This document shows, piece by piece, positions 1 to 4,891 of a DNA stretch of 6,923 nt; positions within the stretch are counted from its first letter, which is position 1; each line of letters begins with the position of its first letter. The stretch is taken from assembly GCA_025965735.1 (NCBI GenBank), contig JAOPWK010000253.1, positions 1-6,923 of the forward strand, written 5' to 3'. The translations under genes were made by a program, and so were the position numbers. Source of the DNA: Frankiales bacterium. Lineage in GTDB: Bacteria > Actinomycetota > Actinomycetes > Mycobacteriales > SCTD01. Under the pieces are notes generated by a model. The model searched no databases. It was given only the letters and a program-made list of their open reading frames with translations, and was not told the DNA's origin.

Positions 1-272
1 TCGAGGTCGACGAAGAAGTGGATGCCCTGCTCGCCGAACGGCGCGAAGCCCCAGGGGTCGAGGTCCTCCACGATGCCGGTGTGCCGGACCATGATGTGCG
101 CGCTGGAGCCGCGGTCCATCCGGTAGCCGGGGAAGCGCTCGACGGTGCTGACCGCGCCGCCGACGACGGAGTCGCGCTCGACCACCTCGACGTCCAGCCC
201 GGCCCTGGCGAGGTAGCAGGCCGCGACCAGGCCGTTGTGGCCGGCACCGACCACCACGGCCCTGTCTGTCAC
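1..272 (-). CDS. FAD-dependent oxidoreductase, phytoene-desaturase-like (N-terminal part, cut by window edge)
   Basis: This is the first 90 codons of a flavoprotein that continues beyond the left edge. The sequence shows a Rossmann dinucleotide-binding loop at the extreme N-terminus (VVVGAGHNGL, with G9, G11 and G14 as GxGxxG), the acidic residue ending strand 2 at E32, and the VERD-x(3)-GGAVST segment (31-43). This is typical of the NAD(P)/FAD-dependent amine-oxidase and phytoene-desaturase-like family (CrtI/COG1233 type). Family members oxidise or isomerise carotenoid, retinoid or other hydrophobic substrates; the substrate here cannot be read. The start is a GTG overlapping the TGA of the upstream acetyltransferase gene by 4 bases (GTGA), which implies translational coupling and fixes the start. 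It is the last visible gene of the leftward operon. The CrtA-like gene two positions upstream fits an isoprenoid or lipid oxidation role, but that is inference. Confidence 0.85.
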   Translation of the reverse strand, partial: MTDRAVVVGAGHNGLVAACYLARAGLDVEVVERDSVVGGAVSTVERFPGYRMDRGSSAHIMVRHTGIVEDLDPWGFAPFGEQGIHFFVDL

Positions 273-805
273 GCCTCAGACCCTAGGCGGAGTCCGAGCA
301 CCGCGAACGTCCTCGGGTCGCCCGGGAAGCGCAGGTCGCGGCGCAGGTCCACCCACCCGCCGTCGCGGTAGAAGCGGCGTGCCCGCGTCTCCACGTCCGG
401 GGTGGTGAGCACAGCCGTGCGGCAGTCCAGTCCGGCCAGGAGCGCGGCGAGCAGGTCCCTGCCGATGCCCGTCCCGTGCAGCGCGGGCCGGACGTGCAGC
501 TCGCACACCTCGAACGCGCCGTCCAGCCACTCCTGGGCCTGCTGCGGCGTGAGCGCCTCCTGCACCTGGTCGTGCCACCACTGGCCCGGCCGCCCCTGAT
601 AGCCGTAGGCGACGCCGACCATCCGCTCCCCGTCCAGCGCGACCACGGCGCGCAGGCCGCCGCGCTGCAGGTGCGCAGCGATGATGGAGCGGCGCGAGCG
701 GGCCGAGTCGCGCGGCACCTCCATCGCCTCCGCGTAGACGTCCAGCACCTCCTCCACCCTGGCGCCCAGCTGCGTGCGGTCGAGCTCGACCAGCTGCACG
801 GTCAC
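269..805 (-). CDS. GNAT family N-acetyltransferase
   Basis: A 178-residue protein of usual single-domain GNAT length. The acetyl-CoA binding signature is clear: strand 4 (FEVCELHVRP, about 98-107) leads into the pyrophosphate-binding loop LHGTGIGRDLL (109-119), which fits the R/Q-x-x-G-x-G/A motif. The C-terminal half (ARRFYRDGGWVDLRRDLRFPGD) is the usual strand 5, helix, strand 6 region with the conserved F/Y-Y-x-x-x-G-W pattern. It should transfer an acetyl group from acetyl-CoA to an amine; the acceptor is unknown. The frame stays open far upstream, but that extension lies over the CrtA-like gene. The GTG at 805 overlaps the upstream TGA as GTGA, and its product begins with a plausible N-terminal strand, so this start is chosen. 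It also overlaps the downstream oxidoreductase start by 4 bases. It could modify a small metabolite or a protein; nothing here decides. Confidence 0.88.
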   Translation of the reverse strand: MTVQLVELDRTQLGARVEEVLDVYAEAMEVPRDSARSRRSIIAAHLQRGGLRAVVALDGERMVGVAYGYQGRPGQWWHDQVQEALTPQQAQEWLDGAFEVCELHVRPALHGTGIGRDLLAALLAGLDCRTAVLTTPDVETRARRFYRDGGWVDLRRDLRFPGDPRTFAVLGLRLGSEA

Positions 806-1503
806 GCCAGCGGGTCCCGGCCGTCGAGCGTGCCGCGGCTGCCGACGACGGCGAAGCGGGCGAACAGCTCCTCGGCGTACCAGCGCTCCGGCTCGGTGCG
901 GGCGACCACGGCGGCGTGTGCGGGGTCGCGGGCGAACTGCGACAGCGCTGCGGCCGACTCCCACAGGCTGAAGGTGCCCTGCAGCCCCACCGGCGCCTCC
1001 CCGATGCCGACGGCAGCGCGCAGCCCGGGCCGCTCGCGCAGGTCCGCCGACACAGGTGGCACCGAGCGCCAGAAGCCGGGCGCGGCGCTGACCCGCAGCC
1101 GAGCGCGCGTCAGCGCTGCGACAGGCCCGTCGGTGCGGACCGGCACCGGCACGCCGAAGGGCGAACGACCGCTCCACGTGCCGCGGGAGGCAACGGGTCG
1201 CAGGTCGACGCGGAAGGACTCCACCGCGTCCCGCTCCCACCTGCAGGCGACGGCCGATGCCTCGAAGGCCGCCGCAGCCGCTGGCTCGGTCCAGGTGGCG
1301 AGCAGCCCCCAGCGCAGCGGGTCGGCGTCGCGGACGGTGAACGTGCGGCCGTCCCCGGTGCCGAGCAGCTTCGCGAACCGCAGGCCGGGGGTGCGCCGCA
1401 CCCGCCGGCGGTCACGGCCCATGCGCAGCAGCGCTCCCGGCACCCCGCGCGGCGCCACCCGCCACAGGTGCAGCGTGACCAGGCCGGGTACCGGCTCGCT
1501 CAC
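802..1503 (-). CDS. CrtA-like (spheroidene monooxygenase family) protein
   Basis: A 233-residue protein with the landmarks I associate with the CrtA/spheroidene monooxygenase family: an N-terminal strand VTLHLWRV, then RFAKLLGTGDGRTFTV (42-57), WGLLATWTEP (65-74), GPVAALTRARLR (126-137), GFWRSVPPVSADL (143-155), GIGEAPVGLQGTFSLW (166-181) and ERWYAEELFARF (206-217). Two ferredoxin-like halves are likely, as in the dimeric alpha/beta-barrel monooxygenases. Characterised CrtA proteins of purple bacteria introduce a keto group into acyclic carotenoids. Actinobacterial relatives are mostly uncharacterised, so the substrate is open. The GTG start overlaps the TGA of the YbaK-like gene (GTGA), and its stop overlaps the acetyltransferase start the same way. 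An FAD oxidoreductase of the phytoene-desaturase-like class in the same operon is suggestive, but no crtB, crtE or other complete carotenoid set is visible. Family assignment is from remembered motifs, not a search. Confidence 0.8.
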   Translation of the reverse strand: MSEPVPGLVTLHLWRVAPRGVPGALLRMGRDRRRVRRTPGLRFAKLLGTGDGRTFTVRDADPLRWGLLATWTEPAAAAAFEASAVACRWERDAVESFRVDLRPVASRGTWSGRSPFGVPVPVRTDGPVAALTRARLRVSAAPGFWRSVPPVSADLRERPGLRAAVGIGEAPVGLQGTFSLWESAAALSQFARDPAHAAVVARTEPERWYAEELFARFAVVGSRGTLDGRDPLA

Positions 1504-1967
1504 CCGGCCACCTGCGCCGGACGACCGCCGGTCAGGCGCAGCAGCTCGTCGTACGTCGTGGGGAAGACGGCGTGCGCGTGTCCGGCAGCGGCCCAGACCA
1601 CGTCGTGCGCGGCCAGCGCGGTGTCCACCAGCGTCGGCAGGGGAGCGGGGTGGCCGACAGGGGCGACCCCGCCGATGACCTGCCCGGTGGCGGCGCGGAC
1701 GGTGTCAGCGTCGGCCCGCTTGACCGAGCCGACCCCGAGCAGCGCTGCGACGGCGGACGTGTCGACGCGGTGCGCGCCGCTGGTCATGACGAGCAGCGGC
1801 TCGCCGTCGGCGGTGAAGACCAGCGAACTGGCGATGGCGCCCACGTCGACGCCGAGCGCCGCAGCCGCCTCCGCGGCGGTGCGGGCGGAGTCGTCGAGCA
1901 CGCGCACCTCGCCGGTGGCACCCCGCTCGCGCAGCGCAGCCACGACGTTCGAGACCGACGGGTGCAC
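1500..1967 (-). CDS. YbaK/EbsC family protein (aminoacyl-tRNA deacylase-like)
   Basis: A 155-residue single-domain protein of the YbaK/ProX/EbsC fold. Seen are the RTAAEAAAALGVDVGAIA helix region (29-46), the strand SLVFTADGEPLLVMTSGAHRVD (48-69), the ATGQVIGGVAPVGH signature (93-106) and the C-terminal AHAVFPTTYDELLRLTGG. Proteins of this family hydrolyse mischarged aminoacyl-tRNAs, for example Cys-tRNA(Pro). The lysine that is catalytic in E. coli YbaK, in an A/F-K-T/S-L context, is Ser47 here (IASSLVF), so canonical deacylase chemistry is uncertain. I recall related actinobacterial proteins with another residue at that site. The frame is open to 2093, but the extension is proline/arginine-rich and overlaps the lipoprotein gene. 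The GTG at 1967 gives VHPSVSNVVAALR, which matches the usual family N-terminus. No strong Shine-Dalgarno is visible. The stop overlaps the CrtA-like start (GTGA). Confidence 0.85.
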   Translation of the reverse strand: MHPSVSNVVAALRERGATGEVRVLDDSARTAAEAAAALGVDVGAIASSLVFTADGEPLLVMTSGAHRVDTSAVAALLGVGSVKRADADTVRAATGQVIGGVAPVGHPAPLPTLVDTALAAHDVVWAAAGHAHAVFPTTYDELLRLTGGRPAQVAG

Positions 1968-2001
1968 GCCGCTCAGCGTGTCACGAGTCGGGCGAGGCGG
2001 C

Positions 2002-2181
2002 TCAGGGAGCGGGGCTCTCCGCGCCGCTGTCCTCGGTGGCGTCGTCGCTGTCACCGGGCACTTCGTCGACCTGGGAGTCGGTGACGCTGTCACCGGTCTG
2101 GTCGGTGCTGCACGCGCCGGTCAGCAGCAGGCCGAGCGCGAGCAGGAGGGCAGTGCTGGTACGGCTGAGGGCACGAGTCAT
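2002..2181 (-). CDS. small acidic lipoprotein
   Basis: A 59-residue protein with a textbook lipoprotein signal: basic n-region (MTRALSR), hydrophobic h-region (ALLLALGLLL, 11-20) and a lipobox TGAC preceded by leucine, with Cys24 as the lipidation site. The mature part is only 36 residues, very rich in Asp, Glu, Ser and Thr, with no recognisable domain, and would be a flexible acidic tail anchored to the outer face of the membrane. Function is unknown. The frame is open upstream to 2292, but that extension covers the cysH start and has no signal-like character. ATG at 2181 puts the signal peptide at the N-terminus and is chosen. It is the first gene of the leftward group, 34 bases ahead of the YbaK-like gene and divergent from cysH across 38 bases. 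Confidence 0.75.
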   Translation of the reverse strand: MTRALSRTSTALLLALGLLLTGACSTDQTGDSVTDSQVDEVPGDSDDATEDSGAESPAP

Positions 2182-2219
2182 GCCTGACGTGTGCCCGCGG
2201 AAGAGCCGCTCGCACCTGC

Positions 2220-2915
2220 GTGTTGGATGAGGACGTGGACTTTCAAGCCATCGCTGAGCGTGCGGGCCGGGACCTCGAGGGGGCCTCGGCACAGGACGTC
2301 CTGCGCTGGGCGGTCAAGACCTTCGGCGACCGCTTCGTCATCGCGTCCTCCATGGGCGACGGACTGCTCGCCCACCTGGCCAGTTCCGTCACGTCAGGCG
2401 TCGACGTGCTGTTCCTGGACACCGGCTACCACTTCGCCGAGACGATCGGCACCCGCGACGCCGTGGCGCAGGTCTACGACGTGAACGTCCGCACGATGCT
2501 GCCGCTGTTGACCGTGGCGCAGCAGGACTCCGAGCACGGCGAGCGGCTGTACGAGCGCGACCCGAACGCGTGCTGCGCGCTGCGCAAGGTGGAGCCGCTG
2601 GCCCGCGGCCTCGCGCCGTACACCGCCTGGGCCTCGGGCATCCGGCGGGACGAAGCGGCCACGCGCAGCGACATCGGCGTCGTCGAGTGGGACACCAAGC
2701 GCGAGATGGTGAAGGTGAACCCGATCGCGGCGTGGACCGCTGCCGACGTGGACGCCTACGTCGCCGAGCACGGCGTGCTGGTCAACCCGCTGGCCTACGA
2801 CGGGTACCCGTCGATCGGCTGCGCGCCGTGCACCCGCCGGGTCGCACCGGGTGAGGACCCGCGCAGCGGTCGATGGGCCGGGACGAGCAAGACCGAGTGC
2901 GGCCTGCACGTCTGA
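2220..2915 (+). CDS. cysH: phosphoadenylyl/adenylyl-sulfate reductase, iron-sulfur type
   Basis: A 231-residue PP-loop-family reductase that converts APS (or PAPS) to sulfite using thioredoxin, in the cytoplasm. Visible are the nucleotide-binding SSMGDG loop (43-48), LDTGYHF (66-72), the CC pair C118-C119, the SGIRRDEAATR substrate loop (139-149), GYPSIGCAPC with C201 and C204, and the C-terminal catalytic KTECGLH (C227). The CC plus CxxC set ligates a [4Fe-4S] cluster and is the mark of the assimilatory APS-reductase branch found in actinobacteria and plants, so APS is the likely substrate although dual use is possible. The start is GTG at 2220, with a weak GGAAGAG 14 bases upstream; TTG at 2223 is a near alternative. 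It is transcribed away from the lipoprotein gene and toward the sir unit, ending 1 base from the convergent zinc-ribbon stop. Confidence 0.96.
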   Translation: MLDEDVDFQAIAERAGRDLEGASAQDVLRWAVKTFGDRFVIASSMGDGLLAHLASSVTSGVDVLFLDTGYHFAETIGTRDAVAQVYDVNVRTMLPLLTVAQQDSEHGERLYERDPNACCALRKVEPLARGLAPYTAWASGIRRDEAATRSDIGVVEWDTKREMVKVNPIAAWTAADVDAYVAEHGVLVNPLAYDGYPSIGCAPCTRRVAPGEDPRSGRWAGTSKTECGLHV

Positions 2916-2916
2916 C

Positions 2917-3075
2917 CTAGTCCTTGCCGGTCAGCCCCTTGTAGCGGACCGTGAAGGCGCGCAGGCACGCCTCGCACCGCCAGTCGGCGTGCCCCTTGTC
3001 GGGGTCGTCGCCCCACGGCCGGATGTCCTCCTCGCCGCAGTACGGGCAGTACATCGGCGCCGCGCGTTCGCTCAC
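2917..3075 (-). CDS. small zinc-ribbon protein coupled to sulfite reductase
   Basis: A 52-residue protein with two CxxC knuckles, YCPYCG (C10, C13) and RCEACLRAF (C34, C37), spaced as in rubredoxin-like and zinc-ribbon domains, with an aromatic residue after the second pair (F41) and a basic tail. It probably binds one Zn or Fe. The GTG start overlaps the TGA of sir as GTGA; an internal ATG at codon 8 (MYCPYC) is an alternative start. A strong link to sir is implied by the coupling. A role as an electron-transfer partner, siroheme/iron-sulfur insertion aid or regulator is possible, but nothing in the sequence decides. I believe similar tiny CxxC proteins lie beside sir in other actinobacteria, from memory only. 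The frame stays open far upstream, but that portion merely overlies sir. Confidence 0.85.
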   Translation of the reverse strand: MSERAAPMYCPYCGEEDIRPWGDDPDKGHADWRCEACLRAFTVRYKGLTGKD

Positions 3076-4706
3076 TTCAGCAGGGCCTCGTCCGCCCGGC
3101 GTGCCCAGGTCGCGAAGCGCTCGCCCTCGAGCCGGTTGGCCTGGTAGGAGCGCAGCAGTCGCTCGACGTAGTCGACCGCGCCCTCGCCCGTCACCTTGAG
3201 GCCGCGGGACTTGCGGCCGAAGCCGGCGTCCTCGCCCAGCCGTCCGCCGAGGTGCACCTGGAAGCCCTCCTCGCCGTCGACGATCGAGCCCTTGAGGCCG
3301 ATGTCGCCGGTCTGGAAGCGTGCGCAGGAGTTGGGGCAGCCGTTGACGTTGATGGTCAGCGGCTCGTCGAAGTCCGGCAGCCGCTTCTCGAGCTCGCTGT
3401 AGATGTCGACCGAGCGGGCCTTGGTCTCGACGATGGCCAGCTTGCAGAACTCCAGGCCGGTGCAGGCCAGCGTCCCGCGGCGGAAGACCGACGGCTTGAC
3501 CTGCAGGTCCTCGGCGTCCAGGCAGCCGACGAGCGGCTCGACGTTCTCGTCCGGCACGCCGAGCAGGACCAGGCCCTGCTGCGCGGTCGTGGACACCTGG
3601 CCGTCGCCGTACAGGGCGGCCAGCTCGGCCACCCGCTGCAGCTGGCGGCCGCTGGTGCGCCCGGCGCGCGGGACGGCGCCGACGTAGTTGCGGCCGTCCT
3701 TCTGCTTGTGCACCCCGACGTGGTCGCGGTCCGGCGTCGGCGGCGTCAGCGGCGCGGGACCGTCCGGCAGGGGCGCGGTGAGGTACTCGTCCTCGAGGAC
3801 CTGGCGGAACTTCTCGACGCCCCAGTCGGCGAGCAGGAACTTCAGCCGGGCGTGCATGCGCGAGCGGCGGTAGCCGTAGTCGCGGAAGACGGAGGTGACG
3901 CCGGCCCAGACCTCGGCGACGCGGGCCGGCTCGACGAAGACGCCGAGGCGCAGCGCGAGCTTCGGGTTGGTGGACAGGCCGCCGCCGACCCACACGTCGT
4001 AGCCGACGCTGCCGTCCTCGAGCTGCACCCCGACGAACGACACGTCGTTGATCTCGTGGTTCGTGCAGTGCACGGAGCAGCCGGAGATGGAGGTCTTGAA
4101 CTTGCGGGGGAGGTTGGAGAACGCGGGGTCGCCGATGTAGCGCGCGCGGACCTCCTCCAGCACCCCCGTGGCGTCCAGGACCTCGTTGCTGTCGACGCCG
4201 GCCAGGGGGCAGCCGACGATGACGCGTGGGCAGTCGCCGCACGCCTCGGTGGTGTCCAGGCCGACCGCGTCCAGCCGCTCCCAGATCGCCGGCACGTCCT
4301 CGATGCGCACCCAGTGCAGCTGCACGTTCTGCCGGTCGGTGATGTCGGCCACATCGCGGCCGTACTCCGTGGCGACCTCGCCGATGGTGCGCAGCTGCTC
4401 GTTGGTGAGCCGCCCGCCGTCGACGCGGATGCGGAGCATGAAGAACGGCGCCTCGAGCTCCTCGGGCTCCAGCACGGCGGTCTTGCCGCCGGGGATGCCC
4501 TCGGCCCGCTGCGTGTAGAGGCCGAACCAGCGGAAGCGGCCGCGCAGGTCGCCGCCGTCGATGGAGTCGAAGCCGTTCTTGGCGTAGACGTCCAGGATCC
4601 GCTGCTTGACCGTCAGCGGGTTGCTGTCCTTCTTGGCCTGCTCGTTGGCGTTGAGGGGCTCGCGGTAGCCGAGCGCCCACTGGCCCTGTCCGCGCTTGGC
4701 GGGCAT
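3072..4706 (-). CDS. sir: assimilatory ferredoxin-sulfite reductase (siroheme, 4Fe-4S)
   Basis: A 544-residue nitrite/sulfite reductase family protein that reduces sulfite to sulfide with six electrons from ferredoxin. Cluster ligands are visible as TLACTGLEFC (C415, C421) and NGCPNSC (C457, C461), the Cx5C and Cx3C set whose last cysteine bridges to siroheme. Other landmarks are WFGLYTQR (60-67), DRQNVQLHW (124-132), TEACGDCPR (153-161), RKFKTSISGC (201-210) and WVGGGLSTNP. Tyr64 and Cys156 have the same 92-residue spacing as the covalently linked Tyr69-Cys161 pair known in M. tuberculosis SirA/NirA, and this supports sulfite over nitrite as substrate. Length is normal for the family. ATG at 4706 has an AGGAG 6 bases upstream; the open frame beyond it to 4778 is untranslated leader. 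It is divergent from cysC, preceded by its own leader peptide, and followed by the coupled zinc-ribbon gene. Confidence 0.97.
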   Translation of the reverse strand: MPAKRGQGQWALGYREPLNANEQAKKDSNPLTVKQRILDVYAKNGFDSIDGGDLRGRFRWFGLYTQRAEGIPGGKTAVLEPEELEAPFFMLRIRVDGGRLTNEQLRTIGEVATEYGRDVADITDRQNVQLHWVRIEDVPAIWERLDAVGLDTTEACGDCPRVIVGCPLAGVDSNEVLDATGVLEEVRARYIGDPAFSNLPRKFKTSISGCSVHCTNHEINDVSFVGVQLEDGSVGYDVWVGGGLSTNPKLALRLGVFVEPARVAEVWAGVTSVFRDYGYRRSRMHARLKFLLADWGVEKFRQVLEDEYLTAPLPDGPAPLTPPTPDRDHVGVHKQKDGRNYVGAVPRAGRTSGRQLQRVAELAALYGDGQVSTTAQQGLVLLGVPDENVEPLVGCLDAEDLQVKPSVFRRGTLACTGLEFCKLAIVETKARSVDIYSELEKRLPDFDEPLTINVNGCPNSCARFQTGDIGLKGSIVDGEEGFQVHLGGRLGEDAGFGRKSRGLKVTGEGAVDYVERLLRSYQANRLEGERFATWARRADEALLK

Positions 4707-4717
4707 GGAGATCTCCT
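4707..4717 (-). promoter_or_regulatory. sir ribosome-binding site inside a perfect palindrome
   Basis: On the sir mRNA strand AGGAG lies 6 bases before the ATG and decides that start. The bases directly before the ATG form a perfect 10-base palindrome, GGAGATCTCC (4707-4716), and an additional CCTCC lies just upstream of AGGAG. The Shine-Dalgarno is therefore flanked on both sides by complementary CUCC, so local hairpins could hide it. Regulatory use is inference. Confidence 0.7.
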
Positions 4718-4720
4718 GGA

Positions 4721-4740
4721 GGTCGGTGCGGGTCGGTGCG
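4721..4740. repeat. 10-bp tandem repeat, two exact copies
   Basis: GGTCGGTGCG occurs twice head to tail with no change, in the untranslated stretch between the sir leader ORF and the sir ribosome-binding site. Two copies may be chance in GC-rich DNA or a small slippage duplication. No protein-binding role can be assigned. Confidence 0.8.
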
Positions 4741-4760
4741 GGGGCGGGGCGGGGCGGGGG
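4740..4760 (+). repeat. G-tract array, G-quadruplex-capable
   Basis: Four consecutive runs of at least four G separated by single C residues (GGGGC repeated, ending in GGGGG) lie on the plus strand. This meets the four-tract short-loop pattern of intramolecular G-quadruplexes. The strand is the template for sir transcription, so the sir leader mRNA carries the matching C-rich tract. The position between the sir leader peptide stop and the sir ribosome-binding site suggests, but does not show, an effect on elongation. Confidence 0.7.
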
Positions 4761-4762
4761 AG

Positions 4763-4837
4763 TCAGCCCCGGGAACACACCGCGCTGCTGGTGCGCTGCA
4801 GGTCGACGTGCAGCCGCGACGTCAGCAGGGGACCCAT
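4763..4837 (-). CDS. putative cysteine-sensing leader peptide upstream of sir
   Basis: A 24-codon ORF from ATG to TGA, ending 56 bases before the sir start. The peptide begins MGPLLTS and continues with the core RLHVDLQRTSSAVCSR and a final Gly. The same core is encoded by a divergent ORF ahead of cysC, although the DNA differs at several positions. This argues for conservation at peptide or codon level. Its only Cys is four residues from the end and is encoded by TGT, while the structural genes here use TGC. There is no good Shine-Dalgarno; the ATG is only 3 bases from a shared putative promoter box, so a leaderless transcript is plausible. From memory, short 'putative leader peptides' with a similar RxHVDLxRxxSAxC core occur ahead of sulfur genes in actinobacteria, and mycobacteria have Cys-rich leaderless attenuators. 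Function here is inferred. Confidence 0.75.
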   Translation of the reverse strand: MGPLLTSRLHVDLQRTSSAVCSRG

Positions 4838-4840
4838 GCC

Positions 4841-4855
4841 GTCAAGGGTGGCACA
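4841..4855 (-). promoter_or_regulatory. putative promoter element for sir leader transcript
   Basis: TGTGCCACCCTTGAC on the minus strand ends 3 bases before the leader ATG and matches the mirrored element ahead of the cysC leader at 13 of 15 positions. If the transcript is leaderless, CACCCT would sit about where a -10 hexamer is expected and would be a weak fit to the actinobacterial TANNNT. No good -35 is seen. Operator rather than core promoter is equally possible. Confidence 0.4.
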
Positions 4856-4874
4856 GGCGCTGCCGGGCTGCCCT

Positions 4875-4889
4875 TGTGCGACCCTGGAC
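4875..4889 (+). promoter_or_regulatory. putative promoter element for cysC leader transcript
   Basis: TGTGCGACCCTGGAC on the plus strand ends 2 bases before the leader GTG and mirrors the element on the sir side. GACCCT occupies -12 to -7 relative to the GTG, the position of a -10 hexamer on a leaderless transcript. It departs from consensus, so this call rests on the symmetry and position only. Confidence 0.4.
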
Positions 4890-4891
4890 AG

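Noticed and set aside
1968..2093. N-terminal extension of the YbaK-like protein
   Set aside because: It is Pro/Arg/Thr-rich, overlaps the lipoprotein gene, and precedes the normal family N-terminus at the GTG at 1967.
476..2187. Plus-strand open frames of 400 and 423 codons opposite the CrtA-like, GNAT and YbaK-like genes
   Set aside because: They are antisense to three genes with recognisable families and have Arg/Pro/Ala/Ser-rich products with no motif.
3076..4680. Long upstream extension of the zinc-ribbon frame
   Set aside because: It is an Arg/Pro/Ala-rich out-of-frame reading of sir; only the part after the GTGA overlap looks like a protein.
4707..4778. 24-residue N-terminal extension of Sir
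   Set aside because: It is a proline-rich translation of the C-tract region overlapping the leader ORF; ATG at 4706 has a proper Shine-Dalgarno.
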